Part shown: piece by piece, positions 6,736 to 14,807 of the stretch
Layout of the letters: the number at the start of each line of letters is the position of its first letter
How positions within the stretch are numbered: the first letter of the stretch is position 1
Notes under the pieces: generated by a model
Databases searched by the model: none
What the model saw: only the letters and a program-made list of their open reading frames with translations
What the model was told of the DNA's origin: nothing
Source: an uncultured Marvinbryantia sp.
GTDB taxonomy: Bacteria; Bacillota; Clostridia; Lachnospirales; Lachnospiraceae
Length of the DNA stretch: 22,072 nt
Assembly: GCA_934394985.1 (NCBI GenBank)
Contig: CAKRRF010000037.1
Span: 1-22,072, forward strand
Direction of reading: 5' to 3'
Position numbers and translations under genes: made by a program

Positions 6736-9309
6736 ATGGCAGCTTTTGAAAAAATCCTTTCAGGAATTCCGGATATGGATCAAGCACTGGATCATATCCG
6801 ACTTGGAGACAATGTAGTCTGGAGAGTTTCAAATCTTCAGGAATTCAGTTATTTCTGTGAACCTTATATCGAGCAGGCAATTCGGGATAAACGGCGGATC
6901 ATATATTTTCGCTTTGCCAGTCATGAACCACTGGTAAAAGAGTGCCCGCAGGTAGAAAGAATCGAGATCCCTTTATCGCATCGATTTGAAGATTTTACAG
7001 TGAAAATACATAAAATCATTGAAAAAGAAGGTTTTGACGTGTTCTATGTGTTTGACTGTCTGTCGGAGCTTCAGACAGTCTGGGCGACTGATTTGATGAT
7101 GGGAAATTTTTTCCGTGTGACCTGTCCTTTTCTGTTTACATTAGATACGGTTGCATTTTTTCCGATCATTCGAGGGAAGCATTCGTTTCATGCTGTGAAA
7201 AAGATATTAAATACGACACAGCTGTTTCTGGATGTGTATTCAGACCGGAAAAATATATATGTTCGTCCGGCCAAGGTGTGGAACAGGGATTCCGAGGTCA
7301 TGTTTTTGCCACATATTTATAACAGAGAAGCAGGGACATTTAAGCCGATTCTGGATGGGGTACAATCTAGCCGTTTTTACCAGATTCTTGGTAAATTTCA
7401 GAGACCGGGAGAAGAACAGTTCACAGATTCGTGGAATCGATTTTTTAATATGGCGAAAATGTTATATGACAATCATATGAACACAGAAGATGCCTGCAAT
7501 ACTATGTGCGATATCATGATGACCAGAGATGAAAAGATGCGTCTTATGGTGAAAAAGCATTTCATGCCGGAGGACTATTTCAGTGTGCGAAATCATATGA
7601 TTGGAACTGGCATGATCGGCGGAAAAGCCTGCGGGATGCTGCTATCGAGAGCAATTGTACGTAATCTGGCACCAGACATTGAGGAAGTACTGGAGCCTCA
7701 TGATTCTTTTTTTATTGGATCCGACGTTTATTATACCTATATCGTAGATAATGGCTTCTGGGATATCCGCATTCGCCAGAGAGAGGAGGAAGAATATTTT
7801 TCACTGGCAGAAGAGTTTGCACAGCGTCTGAAGGATGGTGTATTTTCGGAAGAAATGCAAAATCAGTTTCTGCATATTCTGGAATATTATGGGCAGGATC
7901 CTTTTATTGTGCGATCCAGCAGTATTCTGGAAGATGGGTTTGGCAATGCATTTGCAGGTAAATATGAGTCAGTTTTCTGTGCCAACAGAGGAACATTGGA
8001 AGAACGACTATTGGAGTTTGAAAATGCAATAAAGACTGTCTATGCCAGTTCTATGAGCCTGTCTGCGTTGGATTACAGAAAACAAAGAGGCTTAGATAAA
8101 CGGGATGAACAGATGGCGCTTCTGGTACAGAGAGTATCCGGCTCCTATTATGGTTCATATTATATGCCATGTGCGGCAGGAGTGGGATATTCCTATAGCC
8201 CTTACAAATTTTTGGAACAGATTGATCCCAAGGCAGGAATGCTTCGGCTGGTGATGGGACTCGGAACGTCGGCTGTAGATCGAACAGAAGGTTCCTATCC
8301 AAGGCTGGTTAGCCTTGATATGCCACAGGCGACAAGCTGTACCACGATTGCAGAGAAGCATCAGTTTTCCCAGCGGAATATAGAGGCTGTGGATACAACC
8401 GGACACAGTGTAAGACAAATGAGGCTGGACCAGATTGAAGCGTTTCTTCCGTACTATTTGGAAAACATTCTGCTAGATCATGACTTTGAAGTGGAAAGAT
8501 CCTTACGGGAGAGGGGAATCAATCGATCAGTTCGCTTTGTTTCCTGTAGCGGGATCGTGAAAAATCAGACCCTGATGGAGCAGATACAGGCAATTATGCA
8601 GTTGATTCAAAAGGAATACGAATATCCGGTTGATATTGAGTTCACTGTGAATCTTTCAGAAACAGGAGAATACTCCATAAATTTGTTACAGTGTCGCCCG
8701 CTTCAAGTATTTAAAGATACTGGGAAAGTAAAGATTCCAGAGGATATTCCAGAAGAAAACATCATCCTGGAGAACGTGCATTCTTCCATGGGATTATCAA
8801 GAAATATAAAAATGGATCTTATTGTGCTGGTGGATCCAATCGCGTATTATCATATGCCGTATGCGAAAAAGGCAAGCGTGGCAAGTTTGATTGGAACAGT
8901 GAACTGGAAAAATAAAGGGCAGAATAAGCATATGCTATTGATGGTTCCTGGACGAATAGGTACCTCTTCACCAGAACTGGGGGTTCCGACCACATTTGCA
9001 GATATCAGTGAATTTGAAGCCATCTGTGAGATTGAAGAAAAAAAGGCCGGCTATAATCCTGAGCTTTCCTATGGAAGCCATATCTTTCAGGATCTGGTAG
9101 AAGCAGAAATACTATATACCGCAGTATTTTCCAATAAAAAAACAGTGCGATTTGCACCGGAAAAACTGACAGAATATCCAGATATTGTCAGTCAGTTCAC
9201 GGAAGATCCTGAACTGAGACAAATCGTTCATGTGTACGATTTGAGCAAGGAATTCTGTGAATTGTGCAATGATTTACAGAGTGAACGACTTAGGCTGTAT
9301 CTAAGATGA
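6736..9309 (+). CDS. PEP/pyruvate-binding (PPDK N-domain) protein with N-terminal RecA-like domain
   Basis: ATG 6736 is preferred over GTG 6724 because AGTGGGGGA (6723-6731) is the only ribosome site and lies just before it; this gives 857 residues. Residues about 1-210 look like a KaiC/RecA-type fold (G-I-P-D-M-D-Q-A-L-D-H-I-R-L-G-D-N-V-V-W, later DVFYVFDCLSELQ as a Walker-B-like strand), but the phosphate-binding loop is absent. From about 290 the protein resembles the ATP-grasp domain of pyruvate phosphate dikinase and PEP synthase: G-G-K-A-C-G-M, DPFIVRSSSILEDGFGNAFA followed by G-K-Y-E-S-V-F, and LLQCRPLQ. The phospho-histidine swivel domain and the PEP-binding barrel are missing, so it cannot be a complete dikinase. 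It may phosphorylate or bind an unknown partner. No membrane segments are seen. Confidence 0.75.
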   Translation: MAAFEKILSGIPDMDQALDHIRLGDNVVWRVSNLQEFSYFCEPYIEQAIRDKRRIIYFRFASHEPLVKECPQVERIEIPLSHRFEDFTVKIHKIIEKEGFDVFYVFDCLSELQTVWATDLMMGNFFRVTCPFLFTLDTVAFFPIIRGKHSFHAVKKILNTTQLFLDVYSDRKNIYVRPAKVWNRDSEVMFLPHIYNREAGTFKPILDGVQSSRFYQILGKFQRPGEEQFTDSWNRFFNMAKMLYDNHMNTEDACNTMCDIMMTRDEKMRLMVKKHFMPEDYFSVRNHMIGTGMIGGKACGMLLSRAIVRNLAPDIEEVLEPHDSFFIGSDVYYTYIVDNGFWDIRIRQREEEEYFSLAEEFAQRLKDGVFSEEMQNQFLHILEYYGQDPFIVRSSSILEDGFGNAFAGKYESVFCANRGTLEERLLEFENAIKTVYASSMSLSALDYRKQRGLDKRDEQMALLVQRVSGSYYGSYYMPCAAGVGYSYSPYKFLEQIDPKAGMLRLVMGLGTSAVDRTEGSYPRLVSLDMPQATSCTTIAEKHQFSQRNIEAVDTTGHSVRQMRLDQIEAFLPYYLENILLDHDFEVERSLRERGINRSVRFVSCSGIVKNQTLMEQIQAIMQLIQKEYEYPVDIEFTVNLSETGEYSINLLQCRPLQVFKDTGKVKIPEDIPEENIILENVHSSMGLSRNIKMDLIVLVDPIAYYHMPYAKKASVASLIGTVNWKNKGQNKHMLLMVPGRIGTSSPELGVPTTFADISEFEAICEIEEKKAGYNPELSYGSHIFQDLVEAEILYTAVFSNKKTVRFAPEKLTEYPDIVSQFTEDPELRQIVHVYDLSKEFCELCNDLQSERLRLYLR

Positions 9310-9333
9310 CAGCCAGTCAGAGAAATCTATAAT
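9306..9333 (+). promoter_or_regulatory. Probable promoter of mscL
   Basis: ATGACA (9306-9311), a 16-base spacer and a perfect TATAAT (9328-9333) overlap the stop codon of the preceding gene and lie 88 bases before mscL. They give mscL its own promoter, because the gap from 9310 to 9420 has no hairpin. Confidence 0.5.
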
Positions 9334-9420
9334 ATCTTTACAGCAAAACGATTCTTTGTTAAACTGAAAAATAAAGAGAGATATTTATATGGAATAAAAA
9401 TAAGCGGAGGGAAAAGAAGT

Positions 9421-9834
9421 ATGGGATTTTTTAATGAGTTTAAAAAATTTATATCAAGAGGAAATGTAATTGATTTAGCAGTTGGTGTGATTATCGGTGG
9501 CGCATTCACAGGAATTGTTACTTCATTAAATGATGACATTATTACTCCGATTCTGGGAATGTTTGGTGGAGTAGATTTTTCCAATCTGACAGTTACACTG
9601 GGACTATCAGAGAATGCTCCGATTCTTACATATGGCAATTTCATTACGGCCGTGATCAATTTCCTTATCACAGCACTGGTTGTGTTTTGTATGATAAAGT
9701 CCATTAACAAAGTGGCTGAAAAAGTGAAACCGAAAGAAGAGGAAGAGAAGACAACAAAGAAATGTCCATATTGTAAAACAGAAATTGCAATAGATGCAGT
9801 GAAATGCCCACATTGTACTTCTGATTTGAAATAA
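9421..9834 (+). CDS. mscL: Large-conductance mechanosensitive channel MscL with zinc-ribbon tail
   Basis: A 137-residue membrane protein. MGFFNEFKKFISRGNVIDLA followed by V-G-V-I-I-G-G-A-F is the typical MscL N-terminal helix and first membrane segment; the second lies at about 74-95. It opens under membrane tension to release solutes during osmotic downshock. After the charged cytoplasmic helix (K-P-K-E-E-E-E-K) there is a C-terminal extension with two C-x-x-C pairs (C115, C118, C129, C132), a zinc-ribbon pattern absent from E. coli MscL but found in some Firmicutes homologues. A strong GGAGGG site (9405-9410) precedes the start. It is probably monocistronic; the converging leftward operon ends just beyond it. 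Confidence 0.95.
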   Translation: MGFFNEFKKFISRGNVIDLAVGVIIGGAFTGIVTSLNDDIITPILGMFGGVDFSNLTVTLGLSENAPILTYGNFITAVINFLITALVVFCMIKSINKVAEKVKPKEEEEKTTKKCPYCKTEIAIDAVKCPHCTSDLK

Positions 9835-9840
9835 AGTCAG

Positions 9841-9986
9841 GTAATATGAGAAACACGCTCTGCGAGTTTCTCAAGTTATCGTGGCCTCTACACTCCGTTT
9901 CGGTCGTTGCTAAACAAGCGCCACTGGCGCTTAGCAACGCCAAGGTCTCGTGCAAGCACGGACTTTGGCTCGTTGCTCCCGTAAAT
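9841..9986 (-). repeat. Intergenic repeat, copy R1 (long form, minus orientation)
   Basis: Read on the minus strand, the core ATTTACGGGAGCAACGAGCC (9986-9967), continuing to 9960, is nearly identical to the cores at 15874 and 21268. It is followed by TGCTTGCACGAGACCTTGGC and, about 75 bases later, by a TTGAGAAAC...GTTTCTCA hairpin (9873-9847), both also present at 21268-21357. Compared with that copy, R1 carries about 50 extra bases centred on a palindrome (CGTTGCTAA-GCGCC-AGT-GGCGC-TTAGCAACG type, 9904-9943). It lies directly behind the terminator of the leftward operon. On the plus strand its distal hairpin (9847-9873) is the only candidate for ending mscL transcripts. Confidence 0.75.
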
Positions 9987-10020
9987 AAAAATTACCCGGT
10001 GTTCCTGTGACACCGGGTAA
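9983..10020 (-). terminator. Intrinsic terminator of the UroD/PocR-AraC operon
   Basis: A perfect 11-pair stem, TTACCCGGTGT (9992-10002) with ACACCGGGTAA (10010-10020), has a 7-base loop. On the minus strand it is followed by TTTTTATTTA, so it terminates the leftward operon 8 bases after the regulator's stop codon. No T-run follows on the plus strand. Confidence 0.9.
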
Positions 10021-10028
10021 AAATATAG

Positions 10029-11261
10029 TTAAATTTTCAGACTTCGTCGTCTTTCTCTGTATTTTAATGGTGTAACTCCAACAAATCCACGAAATACCTT
10101 AGTGAAATAGCTTTGATCCTCAAAACCGCACAAAAGAGCTACTTCTGCAAGAGGAACTTTTGTATCAGCCAGCAGTAGTTTGCTGTTGTTAATTCTGACA
10201 CGATTTATATAGTTTACGATAGTATCGCCGGTTTCTTTTTTAAAGAAACGGCATAAATATGATTTGGTCATATGCAGATGATCTGCAATATCCTGTAATT
10301 CGATCTTGTGACGATAGTTTTTCTGAATATACTGGACAATTTTGTACACGGATTCTGCATGCGGTGTATCTTCCTGAGCAAATGTTGCTGTCATAAAACT
10401 CTGCAGCAATGCGGAAACCCAGGCGCTTAAATCTTCAATATTCTGAAAGCTTTCAATTTGTTTACTCATATTTCTGGTCAGCAGATCAATCGCTTCCATG
10501 TCTGCACCGGTATCCATGGCCGTTCTTGATAAAACAATCAGAAGCTCCAGTATTCTGGGTTTGATCTGTTCCAGACTGTATCTGTTCGTTTCATAGATAT
10601 AAGCCAGAATCTGGTTTAATATATTTTCCGCCTCGTCGCGATCCTGGCTTTGGACTGCCAGGCGCAGTTTTCGCTCTTGTGCAACAGGGTAGATATAATA
10701 GTCTGTTTCTGCATCTTTTTTAATATTTTCAGTAAAGAATGCATTCAGCATCTCTTCTTGTTTCAGAAAATAGCCGTTGGCTTTATTTTGGCTGCTGCCA
10801 GTAATATAGCCTGTTACCGCCATCAGGATTTCTGACAGGCTTTGTACCTCTGCGAAAGTATACAGTGGCATCTGCATCGCCATATCTCTGAGGTCTCCCG
10901 TTGGTAAGTCCAGCAGGCTGTCTTCCATATTTCCCATGCATAAGGGTCCTATCGTCAATCCACCGCAAAATCCGTCATTTTTATCAGCAAGACAGGAAGA
11001 AACCAGCACCATGCCCATTGCACACAGGGAAATACAGGTATTATCCCAACGATAGGATTCGGAACAGTTTGTTTGAAAGGTTCGTAAACAACAGTTGTCA
11101 TTTCCACGGATACTTTCACATTGTTCGCAAAAAGATGGCCTGTCTGTCTGGAACGAGCAGGAAAAAGGAGTAGTGCATTCTGTTACGGTGCAGTCAACGT
11201 AAAACAGACGTTTTAGATTATCACTGTATTTTTTCGCATATTGTATCAGGTAATTGTCCAT
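10029..11261 (-). CDS. AraC-family regulator with N-terminal PocR-like sensory domain
   Basis: A 410-residue cytoplasmic regulator. Residues about 1-160 resemble the PocR ligand-binding domain and hold 13 cysteines in the first 108 residues (C24, 29, 35, 45, 48, 57, 58, 66, 76, 80, 90, 99, 108), including C-x-x-C at 45-48 and a CC pair. A helical middle follows. The last 100 residues are a double helix-turn-helix of AraC type (I-E-L-Q-D-I-A-D-H-L-H-M-T-K-S-Y-L, then C-G-F-E-D-Q-S-Y-F-T-K-V-F with P-L-K-Y-R). PocR domains sense small metabolites such as propanediol and are often paired with cobalamin-dependent pathways. It is downstream of the UroD-family methyltransferase by 9 bases in the same operon, so it probably activates that operon, and perhaps the divergent kinase, on sensing a methyl donor. 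Confidence 0.85.
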   Translation of the reverse strand: MDNYLIQYAKKYSDNLKRLFYVDCTVTECTTPFSCSFQTDRPSFCEQCESIRGNDNCCLRTFQTNCSESYRWDNTCISLCAMGMVLVSSCLADKNDGFCGGLTIGPLCMGNMEDSLLDLPTGDLRDMAMQMPLYTFAEVQSLSEILMAVTGYITGSSQNKANGYFLKQEEMLNAFFTENIKKDAETDYYIYPVAQERKLRLAVQSQDRDEAENILNQILAYIYETNRYSLEQIKPRILELLIVLSRTAMDTGADMEAIDLLTRNMSKQIESFQNIEDLSAWVSALLQSFMTATFAQEDTPHAESVYKIVQYIQKNYRHKIELQDIADHLHMTKSYLCRFFKKETGDTIVNYINRVRINNSKLLLADTKVPLAEVALLCGFEDQSYFTKVFRGFVGVTPLKYRERRRSLKI

Positions 11262-11270
11262 ATATCACTC

Positions 11271-12299
11271 TCAAATCAGCAGATCCAGAAGATACTGCTT
11301 GTAATAAAATGTATCGATCGTTTTGAAGAACGAAGCAATATTATCAATATCCGTCAATGGCGGAATATCACACCCTGAAGAGATCAGGAAATTTGGATAC
11401 TGTTTTGTAGATTCCAGAAGTCTTGTTGTTTCGATACGCATTTTTTCCGGGGTGCCGTTAAAGAAAGTCTTTGACGGACTGATATTGCCCATTGCAATGC
11501 AATTTGCGGGAATATGCGGCATCATTTCAGCCATATTGATACAGTCTCCAAAATGAAATGCTCTGCAGCCTGTTTCCAGAATGGAATCAATTAACAGGAG
11601 AGCATTGGTACCACAGTTATGATAGATCACAATGAAGCTTTGATCCTGTACCGCATCTACGATTTCCTTGACGTAATCGGTAGAAAACTCGTGTACAAGC
11701 TGTGGTGACAGAATACCGGCCAAAGGCTCTGCCATGATGACACCGTGGGCGCCGGCTTCTTTATAGGCTTTTATATATGTAATCAGAAAATCGGTAGCTT
11801 TTCGCAATACTTTATGTACCAGATCAGGATCTTCGTAGCAAAGAGCCATGATTTCGTTGATATCCATCAGACGGCCTGCCAGAGAAAAAGGACCTGCACA
11901 GCCGGCAAACACAGGACGGTCGGTAATCAGCTTTAATGCTTTTTTTACACCATCGATGCAGATACCGGTACGACCGGTACCAATCTCTGGTATGTCAAGA
12001 GCGTCGACATCTTCCTCTTCTTCAATGAGTTTGCCAATAATGGTAGGAACCTCATCTGTCGCATAGGTTGTTCGGGCACCAAAGGCTTCTGCTTCTACTG
12101 ACAGATCCATATAGGCCGTTGCAGCAGGCATATCATAAGTATCTGCGATCATCTTCATACCGAGCGCCTGCAGAGTACTGTCATTGACCAGTTCTTTTAC
12201 GGTTACATACAGCATCTGTACGGCAGGGTAGGATAACAAAGGAAAAGGTTTCTTTTTGTCCTGATAAATTTGTGTATCGATCCATTTGTACATATTCAT
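11271..12299 (-). CDS. Uroporphyrinogen decarboxylase-family methyltransferase (MtaA/MtbA-like)
   Basis: A roughly 342-residue soluble TIM-barrel protein of the UroD superfamily. I place the start at ATG 12299 because GGGGGA (12314-12309) is 9 bases upstream; an upstream in-frame ATG at 12326 has no ribosome site. H227-x-C229 (IYHNCGT) and C310 (SSGCD) reproduce the His-x-Cys...Cys zinc site of methylcobamide:thiol methyltransferases such as MtaA, rather than a heme-pathway decarboxylase, and no heme genes are nearby. It probably moves methyl groups between a corrinoid protein and an acceptor; gut acetogens lack coenzyme M, so the acceptor may be tetrahydrofolate or another thiol. The cobalamin-linked PocR regulator downstream fits. 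No corrinoid protein lies in the window. Confidence 0.82.
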   Translation of the reverse strand: MNMYKWIDTQIYQDKKKPFPLLSYPAVQMLYVTVKELVNDSTLQALGMKMIADTYDMPAATAYMDLSVEAEAFGARTTYATDEVPTIIGKLIEEEEDVDALDIPEIGTGRTGICIDGVKKALKLITDRPVFAGCAGPFSLAGRLMDINEIMALCYEDPDLVHKVLRKATDFLITYIKAYKEAGAHGVIMAEPLAGILSPQLVHEFSTDYVKEIVDAVQDQSFIVIYHNCGTNALLLIDSILETGCRAFHFGDCINMAEMMPHIPANCIAMGNISPSKTFFNGTPEKMRIETTRLLESTKQYPNFLISSGCDIPPLTDIDNIASFFKTIDTFYYKQYLLDLLI

Positions 12300-12326
12300 A
12301 TTACATGTTCCCCCAATATTATACAT

Positions 12327-12572
12327 ATTTTTTCATCCGGATAAAAGTATTATACGAAAATATTTTTATAAAATATAGAAAAAAATTATCATATTTGTAA
12401 AAATATTGACTATTTTTCATAAAAATGAATCATAAAAGAGGATTATATAGCAGATATTCTGAATAACGCGTTTGTGTGGTAGAAATATTTATGAAATTGT
12501 ACTATAATAAATAGCACTATAAGAGAAAAAAGCAATAGAGTTTTTATGAAATTTTTTTGGGGGGATAACGCA
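12327..12572. promoter_or_regulatory. Divergent control region between the UroD operon and the kinase
   Basis: A 246-base, very AT-rich intergenic region. Leftward TATAAT boxes lie at 12323-12318 and 12354-12349, the first too close to the ribosome site to serve; a rightward TATAAT lies at 12503-12508. None has a convincing -35 box at the right distance, which fits control by an activator such as the PocR-AraC protein. TTGACT at 12406-12411 has no good -10 box. I see no structured RNA here. A GGGGGGA ribosome site at its right end (12559-12565) serves the 25-codon ORF. Confidence 0.45.
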
Positions 12573-12650
12573 ATGTCTAAAATAGTAAATGAAGCAAAGA
12601 GGAAAAATGGATCAGTAATGATGGAATCGGGGAAGAGATATGATAATTGA
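12573..12650 (+). CDS. 25-codon leader ORF overlapping the hybrid kinase gene
   Basis: ATG 12573 follows a strong GGGGGGATAAC site (12559-12569). It encodes MSKIVNEAKRKNGSVMMESG plus KRYDN and stops at TGA 12648-12650, 11 bases inside the kinase gene, which uses a different frame starting at 12640. The kinase's own ribosome site (GGGGAAGAG, 12630-12638) lies within this ORF. The layout suggests translational coupling: ribosomes finishing the leader would reinitiate at the kinase. The peptide is basic and polar and resembles nothing I recognise. It might instead be the true N-terminus of the kinase with a frame change; no slippery run is seen. Confidence 0.5.
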   Translation: MSKIVNEAKRKNGSVMMESGKRYDN

Positions 12651-14727
12651 TAATAATGGCAGACTTGCGCCGGTGGTGCTGAATGCTCTTTGCAGAGAAT
12701 ATTTTACGGGGATTGCCGTAGATGTGGAAAAAGACAGATATGAGGCACTGCATTTTTCGTCATGGATGGAAAAGTATCCACCAGAGGGGAAATTCTCAGA
12801 TTTTGTAGAAACATATGTGGAAGAGTACGTTACAGGAGAATCGCAAAATGAACTAAGAGTAGCTCTTGCGTCAGACACCATTAACAGACGAATGGAAGGT
12901 ACACTGGAAAATCGTGACGAAGAGTGTGGCTATTATATGGATTATGCATCCATGCGTTATGGCGAAGCTCATTGGTGTAAAAGTACGGTTCTTCCGCTCC
13001 AGTATAAAGAAAATGGAAAAATTCAGCTTGTTCTGGTACTTTTGCAGGATATTACAGAGCAGAAAAAGATGGAACTTCAGTCAAAAGAACAGGAAAATGC
13101 GGTAATGGCTGCAATTGCAAAAAAACATCAGAAGCTGATGAAAGAAACCAGACAATCAGAAATTATTTCGGCGATCAGTACTCTTTATAAAGAAATTGCA
13201 GTAGTTTATCTGAAAGATATGACATATGAAATTGTGTCGGGACCACGTAAATTCGAAGGAGTGAAGGGAAAAATTGAGACGGTAATGGAACCGTTTGTCA
13301 GAAAAATGATATTTCGGGATGACTGGGATGAATTCGAAGCATTTGTTGACTTTACGACTTTGGATAAAAGAATGGAAGGAAAACGTTATATTCAAAAAGA
13401 ATTTCGTTCTGTTGACGAAAAATGGCATGATCTTACATTTATCGTAAAAAAATGGGATCGTACCGGAAAAATAGCAAGTGTTCTGGTGGCAGTACGTGAT
13501 ATCGATGAACAGAAAAAACATGATCTGGAATATCAGGAGCAGCTGAAATCAGCAAAGAAAGTAGCTGAACAGGCCAGAGAAGAGGCAGATCGTGCCAATG
13601 AAGCCAAGACGAATTTTCTGCGTCGTATAAGTCATGATATTCGGACTCCGATTAATGGTATTCGTGGACTGGTGCAGATGTCGAATTATTATGGAAATGA
13701 TCCGGAGAGACTGGATATGTGCAGATCAAAGGTACTTGGCTCAACAGATCATTTGCTTTCACTGGTAAACGATGTGCTGGACATGAGCAAACTGGAATCA
13801 GGAAAGTTTACGCTGCGCCATGATCCATTCAGATTGAGTAAGGTGCTGGAGGAAGTGTGTATTGTATCAGCATCCCAGGCAGATGAAGCAAATGTAGGTT
13901 TTGCTGTTAATTATACGCAGGAAATGGAGCATGACAGGTTAATTGGAAGTCCGGTATATCTGAAACGAATCCTTCTGAATTTTACAAGCAATGCTATTAA
14001 ATATAACCGGGTGGGCGGTCAGGTGTCTGTATATGGCAAAGAAGTGTCGTTTGACGGAAAAACGGCTTGGTATGAATTCGTCTGTGAAGATACCGGTATT
14101 GGAATGAGCGAAGAGTTCCAGAAACATGCTTTTGAACCATTTACACAGGAAGAAAAAGACGATGCCAGAACCAGGTATGCCGGAACAGGACTGGGACTGG
14201 CAATCACAAAGCAGCTGACTGATTTGATGGGCGGTACTATTGAACTAAAATCCACGGAGCAGGTTGGAACAAGGGTTGTATTCAGGCTTCCTCTTGAAGT
14301 GGATTTTGAAGAACATCCGGAAAAAGAAAAAACAGACTACAGTAAAGTCATGTTTGATGGAGTGAAAGCATTGCTGGTGGAAGATAATGATCTGAATGCA
14401 GAGATTGCATTATTTTTACTGGAACAGCATGGTATGAAGGCTACCTGGGTACAAAATGGTCAGATGGCGGTGAGCGCAGTGTCCGAGGATGATTATGATG
14501 TAATATTTATGGATATCATGATGCCGGTTATGAACGGTCTGGAAGCTGCAAAAGCGATCAGGAGGATAAACAGGGAGATTCCGATGTTTGCAATGACAGC
14601 AAATGCTTTTACAGATGATATACAGAAGAGTCTGGAAGCAGGTATGAATGCACATCTTACGAAACCATTGCAGGAAAAAGAAATTATAAAAGCTGTCATG
14701 AAGTATATAAAATATAAGAAAGACTAA
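12640..14727 (+). CDS. Soluble hybrid sensor histidine kinase with receiver domain
   Basis: A 695-residue protein with no membrane segment. Residues about 20-145 and 180-297 are two PAS-like sensor units ending in similar motifs (LVLLQDITEQKKME and LVAVRDIDEQKKHD). A coiled coil (about 298-325) leads to HisKA with phospho-acceptor H332 (NFLRRISHDIRTPINGI), HATPase_c with N451, D484-T-G-I-G-M and GTGLGLAI, and a receiver domain (about 572-693) with E581/D582, phospho-acceptor D625 (VIFMDIMMP), T653 and K675. It senses something in the cytoplasm and passes phosphate from H332 to D625. No separate response regulator with a DNA-binding output is adjacent. It is divergent from the UroD/PocR-AraC operon, so it may sense the same compound or redox state. 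Confidence 0.9.
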   Translation: MIIDNNGRLAPVVLNALCREYFTGIAVDVEKDRYEALHFSSWMEKYPPEGKFSDFVETYVEEYVTGESQNELRVALASDTINRRMEGTLENRDEECGYYMDYASMRYGEAHWCKSTVLPLQYKENGKIQLVLVLLQDITEQKKMELQSKEQENAVMAAIAKKHQKLMKETRQSEIISAISTLYKEIAVVYLKDMTYEIVSGPRKFEGVKGKIETVMEPFVRKMIFRDDWDEFEAFVDFTTLDKRMEGKRYIQKEFRSVDEKWHDLTFIVKKWDRTGKIASVLVAVRDIDEQKKHDLEYQEQLKSAKKVAEQAREEADRANEAKTNFLRRISHDIRTPINGIRGLVQMSNYYGNDPERLDMCRSKVLGSTDHLLSLVNDVLDMSKLESGKFTLRHDPFRLSKVLEEVCIVSASQADEANVGFAVNYTQEMEHDRLIGSPVYLKRILLNFTSNAIKYNRVGGQVSVYGKEVSFDGKTAWYEFVCEDTGIGMSEEFQKHAFEPFTQEEKDDARTRYAGTGLGLAITKQLTDLMGGTIELKSTEQVGTRVVFRLPLEVDFEEHPEKEKTDYSKVMFDGVKALLVEDNDLNAEIALFLLEQHGMKATWVQNGQMAVSAVSEDDYDVIFMDIMMPVMNGLEAAKAIRRINREIPMFAMTANAFTDDIQKSLEAGMNAHLTKPLQEKEIIKAVMKYIKYKKD

Positions 14728-14772
14728 TAGATAATGGTAAAACTGATTCAGAATAAAATGTACATATAGTGG

Positions 14773-14805
14773 AGCATCTTGAAATGAAAGATATGCTGTT
14801 TTTCT
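14773..14805 (+). terminator. Probable terminator of the hybrid kinase gene
   Basis: AGCATCTT (14773-14780) pairs with AAGATATGCT (14788-14797), leaving a two-base bulge, and GTTTTTCT follows. It lies 46 bases after the kinase stop and before the next promoter. Confidence 0.55.
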
Positions 14806-14807
14806 GC

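Noticed and set aside
12300..12326. ATG 12326 as the start of the UroD-family gene.
   Set aside because: It lies upstream of the only ribosome site (GGGGGA at 12314-12309), which fits ATG 12299; the extra nine residues do not look like family sequence.
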